36,826 nucleotides of DNA from Pseudomonadota bacterium (GTDB lineage Bacteria; Pseudomonadota; Gammaproteobacteria; Burkholderiales; Thiobacillaceae): positions 1-36,826 of the forward strand of contig JAJZRE010000023.1 of NCBI GenBank assembly GCA_021802945.1, given 5' to 3'. This document shows positions 1-7,198 of the stretch, piece by piece. The notes below the pieces were generated by a model. It had not been told where the DNA came from. It saw only the letters and a list, made by a program, of their open reading frames with translations, and ran no database searches. A program made the translations under genes and the position numbers. Positions within the stretch are counted from its first letter, which is position 1. Each line of letters begins with the position of its first letter.

Positions 1-2
1 GC

Positions 3-470
<468 letters not shown>

Positions 471-489
471 CCTCCGGACGCCGATGCAG

Positions 490-524
490 AAAGAAACGGG
501 CCGCGATTGCGGCCCGTTTCTTTT
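490..524 (+). terminator. Rho-independent terminator of thiC
   Basis: A perfect 12-bp stem (gaaacgggccgc / gcggcccgtttc) with a 4-nt gatt loop is followed by TTTT. Flanking A and T bases extend the pairing to about 15 bp. It lies directly after the thiC stop and also separates thiC from the convergent restriction gene. Confidence 0.93.
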
Positions 525-567
525 CATTGGCTGTTGCGTCGAACAGCTGTACCCAATGATTCTTTAT

Positions 568-1539
568 CTACAGGCGGGATAAGGCCTCCCGGTCAAGCAC
601 ACTGAACTCGCTTTTTGGAATCCGAACGACCGCGCTGCTGCCACCACTCATGCCCTGCCCACCGCTCTGCTGTATCCACGATGCAAATTGTGCAAGTCGG
701 TCGAACGTAATGTAGCGCCATGCGACAAGCTCACGCGATTGGGGATCGGCAATCTCGCGCACGATAAACAGGGAGTGCAGATTGCCCCGCTTCGCCGCAT
801 AGTAGGCCAGCTTGACGAAAGGGCCGAGGTCAAGACCGAAGTATTCCCCCAAGCGGGGATCGTGGGCACAGGTCTTTTCCTTGATTTCGAGCGGGTAGGT
901 GTATTGCTGTCCCCAGAACACCCCATCCAGATCGGAAATCTCGGCAAGGTAATGATTGCTTAGGCTTACCCGTAGGTGCTCCTTGGAAAATTCTTCCGCC
1001 ACATACTCGTCGGCAATCATCGATGTGTCGGTTTGATTGCGCAAAAAGTTGTAACGTCTCTCGCGGCATTCAAAGCCGGCGAGCTCCCCCGGGAAATCGC
1101 GGTACGGTTCATCCCATGGAATTCCGAGGGCCTTCGCTTTCCATGTCATGTCCCTCACTTCTGCATCCGCCGCGAGCGATGGGACGCAGAAATAGCTTTC
1201 GATACCAAGCTGGCGGAAGGTCGCACAAATCGTGTGCAGCCCAAAGGGCGGCATTGGCAGTTGTCGGCCTGGATCCAGATCGCTGCCCGGCGCGACAGCA
1301 AGTGGAAACGCAACGAAGGTTTGATGTGCAAAATGGCCGGCACCTATGCTGCGAACGATCAGGCCGACCGGGGTAAGCTGCTGACCAAACCCCCATTGTT
1401 TGAGCATGGTCCTTAAACGACATCGAACGCCGGCAATCTCGGAAATGTGCGGCTCGCCTAATACGGAGCAACGGTCGTTGATTTTTTCCTCGCGCACTAT
1501 CGGCTTATCCCCTTGGCCGGTTGCTCGATAACTTCTCAT
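568..1539 (-). CDS. Putative PD-(D/E)XK restriction endonuclease
   Basis: A protein of about 323 residues that I do not recognise as a named enzyme. Its context, third gene behind a cytosine methyltransferase, suggests the cognate restriction endonuclease. About two thirds along, it has EISDLDGVFW followed by YPLEIKEKT. This fits an acidic metal site (D203/D205) and an E-X-K pair (E218, K220) as in PD-(D/E)XK nucleases, but that assignment is inference. No membrane segments or signal peptide are seen. I chose the ATG at 1539. A TTG at 1551 is possible and would add four residues. Either way the 5' end overlaps the upstream small gene by 35 to 47 bases, which points to translational coupling. 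Base composition is clearly lower in GC than the housekeeping flanks, consistent with acquisition by transfer. Confidence 0.6.
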   Translation of the reverse strand: MRSYRATGQGDKPIVREEKINDRCSVLGEPHISEIAGVRCRLRTMLKQWGFGQQLTPVGLIVRSIGAGHFAHQTFVAFPLAVAPGSDLDPGRQLPMPPFGLHTICATFRQLGIESYFCVPSLAADAEVRDMTWKAKALGIPWDEPYRDFPGELAGFECRERRYNFLRNQTDTSMIADEYVAEEFSKEHLRVSLSNHYLAEISDLDGVFWGQQYTYPLEIKEKTCAHDPRLGEYFGLDLGPFVKLAYYAAKRGNLHSLFIVREIADPQSRELVAWRYITFDRLAQFASWIQQSGGQGMSGGSSAVVRIPKSEFSVLDREALSRL

Positions 1540-1885
1540 TCCACGAAACAACTCCCTTAATACGCTCTACCAGCTTTTTGGCGTCACCCCACACGTTCAG
1601 ATTACGCAAGTCTTCAATGGTTGCTGGTCTGATTTCTTGGAACTCATGCCAAACGTGGTCGCTCTCGGAGGGGCCATTGCAATTACAAGACGCCCACAAA
1701 GCCTCGTATAACGTTGGAATGCCTAGCTGTTCGGCGATAAAGTTCTCACCGCTTTCGAACTTCTGACGCATCAGGAAAGCTTCGTCCTCGGTCAGTCGGC
1801 CGGCCAGCAAGAGTTCGCCCCATGCCTTATAGTTTCCGGCATCACGATAGAGATATGTGAATACGGAGTAATCAACCGTATTCAT
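1505..1885 (-). CDS. Conserved hypothetical protein of the R-M island
   Basis: A 126-residue acidic, soluble protein between the methyltransferase-nuclease gene and the putative restriction enzyme. The N-terminus reads YSVFTYLYRDAGNYKAWGEL and the middle has a GPSESDHVWHEF segment. I recall this pattern from a widespread small conserved family of unknown function, but no catalytic motif is evident. I chose the ATG at 1885. A TTG at 1891 would overlap the upstream stop. The gene begins 2 bases after the methyltransferase stop and overlaps the next gene, so it is part of one transcript. It could be a specificity or control factor, or an unrelated passenger. The sequence does not decide. Lower GC than the flanking chromosome. 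Confidence 0.7.
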   Translation of the reverse strand: MNTVDYSVFTYLYRDAGNYKAWGELLLAGRLTEDEAFLMRQKFESGENFIAEQLGIPTLYEALWASCNCNGPSESDHVWHEFQEIRPATIEDLRNLNVWGDAKKLVERIKGVVSWNEKLSSNRPRG

Positions 1886-1887
1886 AT

Positions 1888-2676
1888 TCAAACGCCAAGG
1901 CTGTCGACAAATACTGTGTCTCTATGACAGGTGATGAATTCGACATCAGGTGCGAATCGCTCAGGTAACTCGATCTCTTTTCCGGACAAGGGGAGAAGCA
2001 CCTGATTGAGGAATGGTTCGTTCCGCCGCTTCAGTTCTTCGGAAACGATCACACGAAAATCGTTTGTCAGCGTGATAAGTCCCTTGTCGAAAGCACGATC
2101 ATGAATTGCCGATAAACATAGCCCATTGCTCGGATTCAACCGATTCGCTTTATCTCGGCTCCATGGCACGATATGGCTGGCGATCAATAGCCGAGATTCG
2201 CCCAAACCAGACATGCAGCAACGCCCGCGATAGCTACTCAACACAGCACGCCGAAAGAAGTGTTGTTTGATGCGCTGTTGCGTCATGATGATTCGTGTCT
2301 CGCCGCTGAAATCCGCGAGACTACTTTCCTCGTCTTCAACGGCCTCTGGAACAGGCATCCCGCTATTGCTTCGTAACTGATCACGCAGAAGCGCACATTC
2401 CAACGCCAAGCCTTCCCAGTCGGCGTGGAATTCGTCCCAAACCTCTCGATCAAGTGTCGAAGCGTTACCCAGACCGCTGCGCCCACTATCCCGGATCGCG
2501 GGATCAAGGCTGGCAAAATTCACCAGTTTCATCGCCACTGCCGATGGCGTGCGCCCAATGAGCGCCGCTAACTCGATAATTTCAGGGTTGCGACTATGCA
2601 GTCTGCCAAATGGCAATTCGCAGTACAGGTGAAAAGCCAGCTTGAGTTGTTCTTTTGTCCAGCGTCCACTACTCAT
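1888..2676 (-). other. Internal translation start for a stand-alone HNH nuclease
   Basis: Inside the fused gene, GGAGGA (2681-2686 on the complementary strand) precedes an in-frame ATG at 2674-2676 with about 5 nt spacing. The 262-residue product beginning MSSGRWTKEQLK would match the usual start of free HNH restriction nucleases, which commonly begin a few residues before this WT-E-L segment. The site implies that methylase and nuclease were once separate genes in the same frame, and that a separate nuclease may still be translated from it. Confidence 0.6.
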
Positions 2677-3957
2677 TATTTCCTCCGGAACAATGACACG
2701 CGCTTTAGGCGCTTCCTTCGTGGCAAATTGATAAGAGGCCATGAGTCTAGCCGTTGCTGAGATCATCGGCACGACTGCAGCTTGCGAGAACTGTTTGTAG
2801 GCCCGCGTATCCGACACCGGAATCCTGAATGTATCCGGAAAACCCATCAGCCGGGCACACTCCCGCGGGGTCAGGCGGCGTGGGTTCTTTCCCTCGCCCT
2901 GATAGACCAGAATCTCCGAGCCGTCCTTGTAGTAGCGGGCGGAGAGGGTGCGGGTGACGCTGTCGGGGAACACGAGGCCATAGCCAAAGCCATTGCCCTT
3001 GGCGCGGTGTTTCTCGGCATAGTCCTGCAGGTATTTCCACAGCTTGGGCGTGAGCGTGTATTTGTCCTGCACCTTGCGATGGGCGTGATCGAAGAAACGA
3101 TCGCCGTCCCATGCGAGTGCGGGTTCGCTGCCGTCGGTGCGGTGCAGGATGTCCTTGAGCGTGCGCTCGCCTTTTGGCGGCATTGGCAGGGCGTCCCAGT
3201 CGAAGGCGATCCCGAGATCGTGGCGGAACCCGACGATGAGGATGCGTTCCCGGTGCTGGGGCACGAAATGCGCGCCGTCGACCACGCGCGGAGCGATGTC
3301 GTAGCCGAGGTCGATGAGCGAGCGCTTGATCACGTCCCACGTGCGTCCCTTGTCATGGGACATGAGGTTCTTGACGTTTTCCAGCAGGAAGGCGCGCGGT
3401 TTTTTGGTTTCGATGATGCGGCAGATGTCGAAGAACAGTGTGCCCTGCGTTTCGCAGGCGAAACCATGGGCGCGACCGAGCGCGTTTTTCTTGGATACGC
3501 CCGCGATGGAGAACGGCTGGCAGGGAAATCCGGCCAGCAGCACTTCATGATCGGGCATTTCACCCGCGTCGATTTGCATGATGTCGCCGTGGATGGGGTG
3601 ACCATCCTGATAGTTTTCGGCGTAGGTTTTCTGGGCGTAGCTGTCCCATTCGCTGGTAAAGACGCACTGCCCGCCGATTTCCTCGAAGGCGGCACGGATG
3701 CCGCCGATACCGGCGAAAAGGTCGATGAAGCGGAACCGGCTTTCGACGGGTGCCGGGTCGTCGAAACGGAGCAATTGCTGCAGGCCGAAAACATACTGGG
3801 CGGGTACCGACTGCTCCGCGATCCAGCGGCGTACGGTGCGCGCGTCCCGTCCGAGATGGCGGGCAATTTCTGTTTGATTGCGGTGCTTGAGTGCTTCGGT
3901 CAGGTATTGAAGGGCCAGATCGGCATCGGGGCCGGTCGTGAGTATGCGCGCAGTCAT
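1888..3957 (-). CDS. Dcm/EcoRII-type DNA cytosine-5 methyltransferase fused to an HNH nuclease
   Basis: A 689-residue composite protein. Residues 1-70 form a helix-turn-helix-like segment (QTEIARHLGRDARTVRRWI), as in autoregulating SsoII/EcoRII-type methyltransferases. Residues 75-405 are a C5-cytosine methyltransferase: motif I FIDLFAGIGGIRAAF, motif IV GFPCQPFS with the catalytic cysteine, motif VI ENV, motif VIII QHRER. The target-recognition region (TPKLWKYLQDYAEKHRAKGN, GFGYG, TRTLSARYYKDG) resembles Dcm, so a CCWGG or CCNGG target is likely. Motif X is odd: QFSQAAVVP where Dcm has QFGNSVVVP. Residues 428-689 match stand-alone HNH nucleases (LAFHLYCELPFGRLHSRNPE, then LLIASHIVPWSRD and LNPSNGLCLSAIHDRAFD). 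The HNH part starts at an internal ATG (2674-2676) behind GGAGGA, so it may also be made alone. GC drops near that junction. First gene of a three-gene operon. Confidence 0.93.
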   Translation of the reverse strand: MTARILTTGPDADLALQYLTEALKHRNQTEIARHLGRDARTVRRWIAEQSVPAQYVFGLQQLLRFDDPAPVESRFRFIDLFAGIGGIRAAFEEIGGQCVFTSEWDSYAQKTYAENYQDGHPIHGDIMQIDAGEMPDHEVLLAGFPCQPFSIAGVSKKNALGRAHGFACETQGTLFFDICRIIETKKPRAFLLENVKNLMSHDKGRTWDVIKRSLIDLGYDIAPRVVDGAHFVPQHRERILIVGFRHDLGIAFDWDALPMPPKGERTLKDILHRTDGSEPALAWDGDRFFDHAHRKVQDKYTLTPKLWKYLQDYAEKHRAKGNGFGYGLVFPDSVTRTLSARYYKDGSEILVYQGEGKNPRRLTPRECARLMGFPDTFRIPVSDTRAYKQFSQAAVVPMISATARLMASYQFATKEAPKARVIVPEEIMSSGRWTKEQLKLAFHLYCELPFGRLHSRNPEIIELAALIGRTPSAVAMKLVNFASLDPAIRDSGRSGLGNASTLDREVWDEFHADWEGLALECALLRDQLRSNSGMPVPEAVEDEESSLADFSGETRIIMTQQRIKQHFFRRAVLSSYRGRCCMSGLGESRLLIASHIVPWSRDKANRLNPSNGLCLSAIHDRAFDKGLITLTNDFRVIVSEELKRRNEPFLNQVLLPLSGKEIELPERFAPDVEFITCHRDTVFVDSLGV

Positions 3958-3980
3958 GATCGGTTGCTCTGGGAATTTTC

Positions 3981-3997
3981 GCGGACAATATGTCCGC
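3981..3997. promoter_or_regulatory. SsoII-like operator overlapping the methyltransferase promoter
   Basis: A 17-bp inverted repeat, GCGGACA-ATA-TGTCCGC, with perfect 7-bp arms. It contains GGACA-N3-TGTCC, the same core as the regulatory site bound by the N-terminal helix-turn-helix of M.SsoII (AGGACA-AAT-TGTCCT, from memory of that system). It covers the -10 box of the gene's own promoter and lies 24 bases before the start codon, as expected for autorepression. Confidence 0.8.
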
Positions 3998-4013
3998 TAT
4001 GCGTCCCAGTCAA
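3985..4013 (-). promoter_or_regulatory. Sigma-70 promoter of the R-M operon
   Basis: On the minus strand, TTGACT (4008-4013) and TATTGT (3985-3990) are separated by exactly 17 bases. Transcription would start near 3978, giving a leader of roughly 20 bases with only a poor ribosome site. The -10 box is inside the inverted repeat. Confidence 0.75.
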
Positions 4014-4119
4014 GAGGGCAATTTTTGGGCCACATCCCGCCGCGTCACACTTGGCATGGCTTGGGTACCGCTGCGCCAAGCCAGTGAAACTGTGCCCGCG
4101 AGACGTAATCCGCCCCGCG

Positions 4120-4157
4120 TATAATCCGCAGGCGCGTCAGCCGACGCGCCTTTTTTT
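4120..4157 (+). promoter_or_regulatory. uppP leader: TATAAT box followed at once by a hairpin and U-tract
   Basis: A perfect TATAAT at 4120-4125 lies 6 bases before an 8-bp hairpin (ggcgcgtc / gacgcgcc, loop agcc, 4131-4150) and seven T residues (4151-4157). No convincing -35 box is seen. Transcription from this box would begin at the hairpin itself. The hairpin could stop antisense transcripts arriving from the R-M island, or cap the uppP mRNA 5' end. A six-codon ORF (4158-4178) follows, and its stop overlaps the uppP ATG. Confidence 0.55.
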
Positions 4158-4174
4158 ATGCCCAGACCCTTGCC

Positions 4175-5005
4175 ATGACCGATCCCACCATCCTGCTGCA
4201 CGCCCTCATCCTCGGCATCGTCGAGGGGCTGACCGAATTCCTGCCGGTGTCGAGCACCGGGCATCTGATCCTGGTCGGGCAGCTGCTCAACTTCAACGAC
4301 GACAAGGGCAAGGTATTCGAAATCGCGATCCAGTTCGCCGCGATCCTGGCGGTGGTGTGGGAATACCGGGCGCGCCTCGGGCATGCGCTGGCCAGTGTGA
4401 CGACGGAGCCGGCCTCGCGGCGGCTGGCGGCCAACCTGATCGTGGCCTTCCTGCCCGCGGCGATCCTGGGCTTCCTGTTCATCAAGCAGATCAAGCATTA
4501 CCTGTTCAATCCGATCGTTGTCGCTTCCGCGCTGATCATCGGCGGCGTGCTCATTTTGTGGGCGGAGCGCCGCAAGCACGTCATCCGTGCGGAAACGGTG
4601 GACGACATGAGCTGGCGCGATGCGCTGAAAGTGGGCTTCGCGCAGGCGCTGGCGATGATCCCGGGCACCTCGCGTTCGGGCGCGACCATCATCGGCGGGC
4701 TGTTCTTCGGGCTGTCGCGCAAGACGGCGGCGGAGTTCTCGTTCTTCCTGGCGATTCCGACCATGTTCGCCGCCACGCTGTACGACGTCTACAAGAACTG
4801 GCAGCTCTTCAGCGCGAACGATATCGGCATGTTCGCGGTGGGCAGCGCGGCTTCGTTCATCAGCGCGCTGCTGGCGGTGCGCGGCCTGATCCGCTTCATC
4901 AGCCGCCACGACTTCACCGTGTTCGCGTGGTACCGCATCGTGTTCGGCCTGCTGGTGCTGCTGACGGCCTACATGGGCTGGATCGACTGGGGCACGGCGC
5001 ACTAG
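4175..5005 (+). CDS. uppP: Undecaprenyl-diphosphatase UppP (BacA)
   Basis: An integral membrane phosphatase of 276 residues, the usual length. It removes one phosphate from undecaprenyl diphosphate so the lipid carrier can re-enter peptidoglycan and surface-polymer synthesis. Family signatures are present: [16 protein letters not shown] near residues 17-32 with the two catalytic-site glutamates, and [10 protein letters not shown] in the second half. Several hydrophobic spans run through the protein, including [12 protein letters not shown] and [17 protein letters not shown]. The ribosome site is weak and the start overlaps the stop of a tiny leader ORF. The gene ends 3 bases from the end of convergent regA. 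Resistance to bacitracin is a known side effect of this family. Confidence 0.97.
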   Translation: MTDPTILLHALILGIVEGLTEFLPVSSTGHLILVGQLLNFNDDKGKVFEIAIQFAAILAVVWEYRARLGHALASVTTEPASRRLAANLIVAFLPAAILGFLFIKQIKHYLFNPIVVASALIIGGVLILWAERRKHVIRAETVDDMSWRDALKVGFAQALAMIPGTSRSGATIIGGLFFGLSRKTAAEFSFFLAIPTMFAATLYDVYKNWQLFSANDIGMFAVGSAASFISALLAVRGLIRFISRHDFTVFAWYRIVFGLLVLLTAYMGWIDWGTAH

Positions 5006-5008
5006 GCG

Positions 5009-5542
5009 CTAACCCGCCTTCGGCGGGCGCTTGTCGAGCTTTCTTTGCAGTGTGCGGCGGTGCATTTTCAGGGCGCGCGCGGTGGCCGAGATGTTGCCGC
5101 CGTGCTCGTTCAGCACTTTCTGGATGTGTTCCCATTCCAGCCGCGCGACCGATAGCGGTTCGGGGCTGACCTCCAGCGCGGCATCGGGCTGGTCGCGCAG
5201 CAGTGCGGCGAGGATCTCGTCGGCGTCCGCCGGCTTGGCCAGGTAATGCCGTGCGCCGAGGCGCACGGCCTCGACCGCGGTGGCGATGCTGGCGTAACCG
5301 GTGAGCACGACAATGGCGGGGGCAGGCGTACGCGCGGCGAGCGCGGCGACGACGGTGAGCCCGGATTCGCCGGGCAGCTTCAGATCGACGACCGCGTGGC
5401 TGGGGACAAAGGCTCCCGCCACGGTCCGGGCTTCGGCCGCGTCGCGCGCCACGGCAACCTCGACACCGCGCTTGCCCATGGCGCGCGCCAGGGCGGCGGC
5501 AAAGTCGACGTCGTCCTCGACGATCAGCAGTTTCATATTCAT
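5009..5542 (-). CDS. regA: Redox response regulator RegA (PrrA/ActR family)
   Basis: Response regulator of 177 residues. The N-terminal receiver has the acidic pocket VEDD (9-11), phospho-acceptor D53 (VVDLKLPGESG) and K103 (LAKPADADEI). The signature GYASIATAVEAVRLGARHYL is typical of RegA. The C-terminal Fis-type helix-turn-helix (HIQKVLNEHGGNISATARAL, then MHRRTLQRKL) matches the family closely. RegA is activated under low redox by RegB and controls carbon fixation, respiration and nitrogen genes in proteobacteria. Here the ATG overlaps the regB stop as ATGA, so the pair is translationally coupled. The last codons contain a cccgcc-ttc-ggcggg hairpin at 5013-5027 between the convergent genes. 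A start at codon 3 is also possible. Confidence 0.94.
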   Translation of the reverse strand: MNMKLLIVEDDVDFAAALARAMGKRGVEVAVARDAAEARTVAGAFVPSHAVVDLKLPGESGLTVVAALAARTPAPAIVVLTGYASIATAVEAVRLGARHYLAKPADADEILAALLRDQPDAALEVSPEPLSVARLEWEHIQKVLNEHGGNISATARALKMHRRTLQRKLDKRPPKAG

Positions 5543-6795
5543 ACAGGGTGTGTCCAGGGCAGGGTGATGCGCACGCGGGTGCCGCCGCCGTCGCGTTCGG
5601 CCAGGGTCAGGGTGCCGCCCAGCCGCTCCAGCGTGGCGTGGGTGAGCGCGAGCCCCATGCCCCAGCCGCTCCCCGGCTTGCCGCTGAACAGCACGCGCCC
5701 CGCCTGCGCCTTCTGTTCAGGCGAAAAGCCGGGGCCGCGATCCGCGATGTCGATCGTCAGCGCTTCATGGCCGGTTGCGGCCTCGAACTCGACGGCGCGG
5801 GGGGAGACGTCGGCCGCATTGTTCAGCACATTCAGGATCGCCTGCTCCAGCCCGTCGGGCGGGGTGAAGTCGCGGCGGTCGTGCACGGGCCTGAGTTCGA
5901 TGCGGGCGTCGGGGCGCAGCACCTGCCAGCGCTCGATCAGCGAATTCAGCCAGGCGTCGAGCGGCTGGGTGGCGGGCGCGGTGTCCCGTGCGCGGACGGC
6001 AAGCCGGGTCAGGATCTGCTTGCAGGCCTGCGCCTGCTTTTCGAGCAGGCGGCAGTCGGCGCCGATGTCGGGATCGTTGGCGAATTCGCGGGCAAGTTCG
6101 TGCGCGGTGGTCTGGATGGTGGCGAGCGGGGTGGCGAGTTCGTGCGCCGCCAGCGCGGCCTGGGTGCCGAGCGCGACGATGCGTTCGTCGCGCAGCTGCC
6201 TTTCGCGCAGCGCGGACAGCTCCTGGTCGCGTGCGCGCAGGGCGGCGTGCATGCGGGTGACGAAGAAGGCGATCAGCCCGGCGCTGATGAGGAAGTTGAA
6301 CCACATGCCGGCCAGGTGCATGCCGTAGGCGGCGACCGGATCGGCCACCGCCAGCGGCCGGTAATAGAGCAGCAGCAGACCATAGTAGGCCCCGGCCACG
6401 GCCGCCAGCAGCCAGACCCAGCGCGGGCGCAGGCTGATCGCGGCGATGACGACCGGCATCAGCATCAGCGAGACGAAGGGGTTGGTCACGCCGCCGCTGA
6501 AGAACACCAGCACCGCAAACGCGGTGAGGTCGGCCAGCAGGTGCGCCAGGAATTCCATCTGCGTGGCGGGCATGTCCAGCCGCAGCCGCCAGGCGGTGGC
6601 CAGCGAGAACAGGGCCATGAGCAGCAGCACCGCGCCCATCGGCAGCAGCGGCATCGGGATGTGGAGGCCCCAGTGCAGCCAGGCGATACCCGCTGCCCAG
6701 CCGGCGATCAGCGATGCCCGCACCGCCAGCAGTCGTCCCAGCAGGGCACGCGCGGGCAGGGTGGAGAGCAGGGTGGAATCGGCCGCAGACGACAT
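5539..6795 (-). CDS. regB: Redox sensor histidine kinase RegB (PrrB/ActS family)
   Basis: Membrane histidine kinase of 418 residues with about six transmembrane helices in residues 20-180. Between helices lies GGVTNPF (101-107), the conserved RegB heptapeptide linked to quinone sensing. The H-box AAHELATPLATI carries the phospho-accepting H219, and a cysteine at 258 (QAQACKQIL) sits where RegB has its redox-active cysteine. ATP-binding motifs follow: NVLNNAADVSP, DIADRGPGFS and GSGWGMGLALTHATLERLGG. It is coupled to regA by a 4-base overlap. I chose the ATG at 6795 because an upstream alternative at 6861 adds a basic, non-conserved stretch. No clear Shine-Dalgarno is seen. RegA is the expected partner. 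Confidence 0.93.
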   Translation of the reverse strand: MSSAADSTLLSTLPARALLGRLLAVRASLIAGWAAGIAWLHWGLHIPMPLLPMGAVLLLMALFSLATAWRLRLDMPATQMEFLAHLLADLTAFAVLVFFSGGVTNPFVSLMLMPVVIAAISLRPRWVWLLAAVAGAYYGLLLLYYRPLAVADPVAAYGMHLAGMWFNFLISAGLIAFFVTRMHAALRARDQELSALRERQLRDERIVALGTQAALAAHELATPLATIQTTAHELAREFANDPDIGADCRLLEKQAQACKQILTRLAVRARDTAPATQPLDAWLNSLIERWQVLRPDARIELRPVHDRRDFTPPDGLEQAILNVLNNAADVSPRAVEFEAATGHEALTIDIADRGPGFSPEQKAQAGRVLFSGKPGSGWGMGLALTHATLERLGGTLTLAERDGGGTRVRITLPWTHPV

Positions 6796-6915
6796 GGCGG
6801 CATTGTAATGCCCGTGTCGCCGCGTGCTGCGGGCTGCGACAATTTGTCCAATTGTGCGCACTGCGTGTCCCGCTTAAAGTGCGAGTGCGCCTTACCGCGC
6901 ATCGCCCTCATTCCC

Positions 6916-6941
6916 TCCCGCCTGCCCGGCGGGATTTTTTT
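6916..6941 (+). terminator. Orphan plus-strand terminator
   Basis: Stem tcccgcc / ggcggga with a 5-nt loop, followed by seven T residues. No plus-strand gene ends nearby, so it may end a short untranslated RNA starting near 6887, or block read-through into the neighbouring region. Confidence 0.7.
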
Positions 6942-6969
6942 GGCCGCCGCTGCCAGATCCGGCGGAATG

Positions 6970-7000
6970 AAAAAAGCCCCGTGCATTGCACACGGGGCTT
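6970..7000 (-). terminator. Terminator of the copper receptor gene
   Basis: Perfect 10-bp stem aagccccgtg / cacggggctt with a 7-nt loop. Read on the minus strand it is followed by six U residues. It lies about 195 bases after the receptor stop codon, beyond the palindromic element. Confidence 0.85.
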
Positions 7001-7031
7001 GGCTTCGGGGGCGTGGTTGCCGCCGCAATGC

Positions 7032-7198
7032 CTAGTACGACAACCCATAAGTTTCGCTATGTTCAACGCGCCCCGCATCGCCGATTGCTTTGTCGCGCAT
7101 CCTCGCCATGGAACGGCCATGGCTGCGGTTCGCTTCGCGCACCCGGCGCGCGGATGCGCGTCTCGGCATGTACGCAAACTCATGGGTTGTCGTACTAG
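7032..7198. mobile_element. 167-bp palindromic element, MITE candidate
   Basis: Perfect 17-bp terminal inverted repeats (ctagtacgacaacccat at 7032-7048 and its complement at 7182-7198), with weaker pairing continuing inward (aagttt / aaact). Inner repeats include cgcgcatcc / ggatgcgcg and two ccatgg sites. There is no coding capacity. The right end supplies the TAG stop codon of the TonB receptor gene. The size and structure fit a miniature inverted-repeat element, but no target duplication can be assigned beyond the CTAG at both ends. Confidence 0.5.

Larger units (their letters stand above)
6796..7031. other. Gene-free stretch between regB and the copper receptor gene
   Basis: No credible reading frame in this interval, which continues to 7194 through a palindromic element listed separately. 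It holds the regB upstream region, a plus-strand terminator with no obvious gene in front of it, and a minus-strand terminator that would end transcripts from the TonB receptor gene. A promoter-like pair on the plus strand (TTGTGC 6852-6857, 17 bases, TAAAGT 6875-6880) precedes the orphan terminator. Confidence 0.6.

Noticed and set aside
2782-5169. A 795-codon open frame on the plus strand
   Set aside because: It runs antisense to the methyltransferase and out of frame through uppP. The composition is that of a high-GC shadow frame, with no domain.
5548-7035. A 495-codon plus-strand frame opposite regB
   Set aside because: Shadow of regB. It is Gln/Gly/Arg-rich without any fold, and regB motifs are complete.
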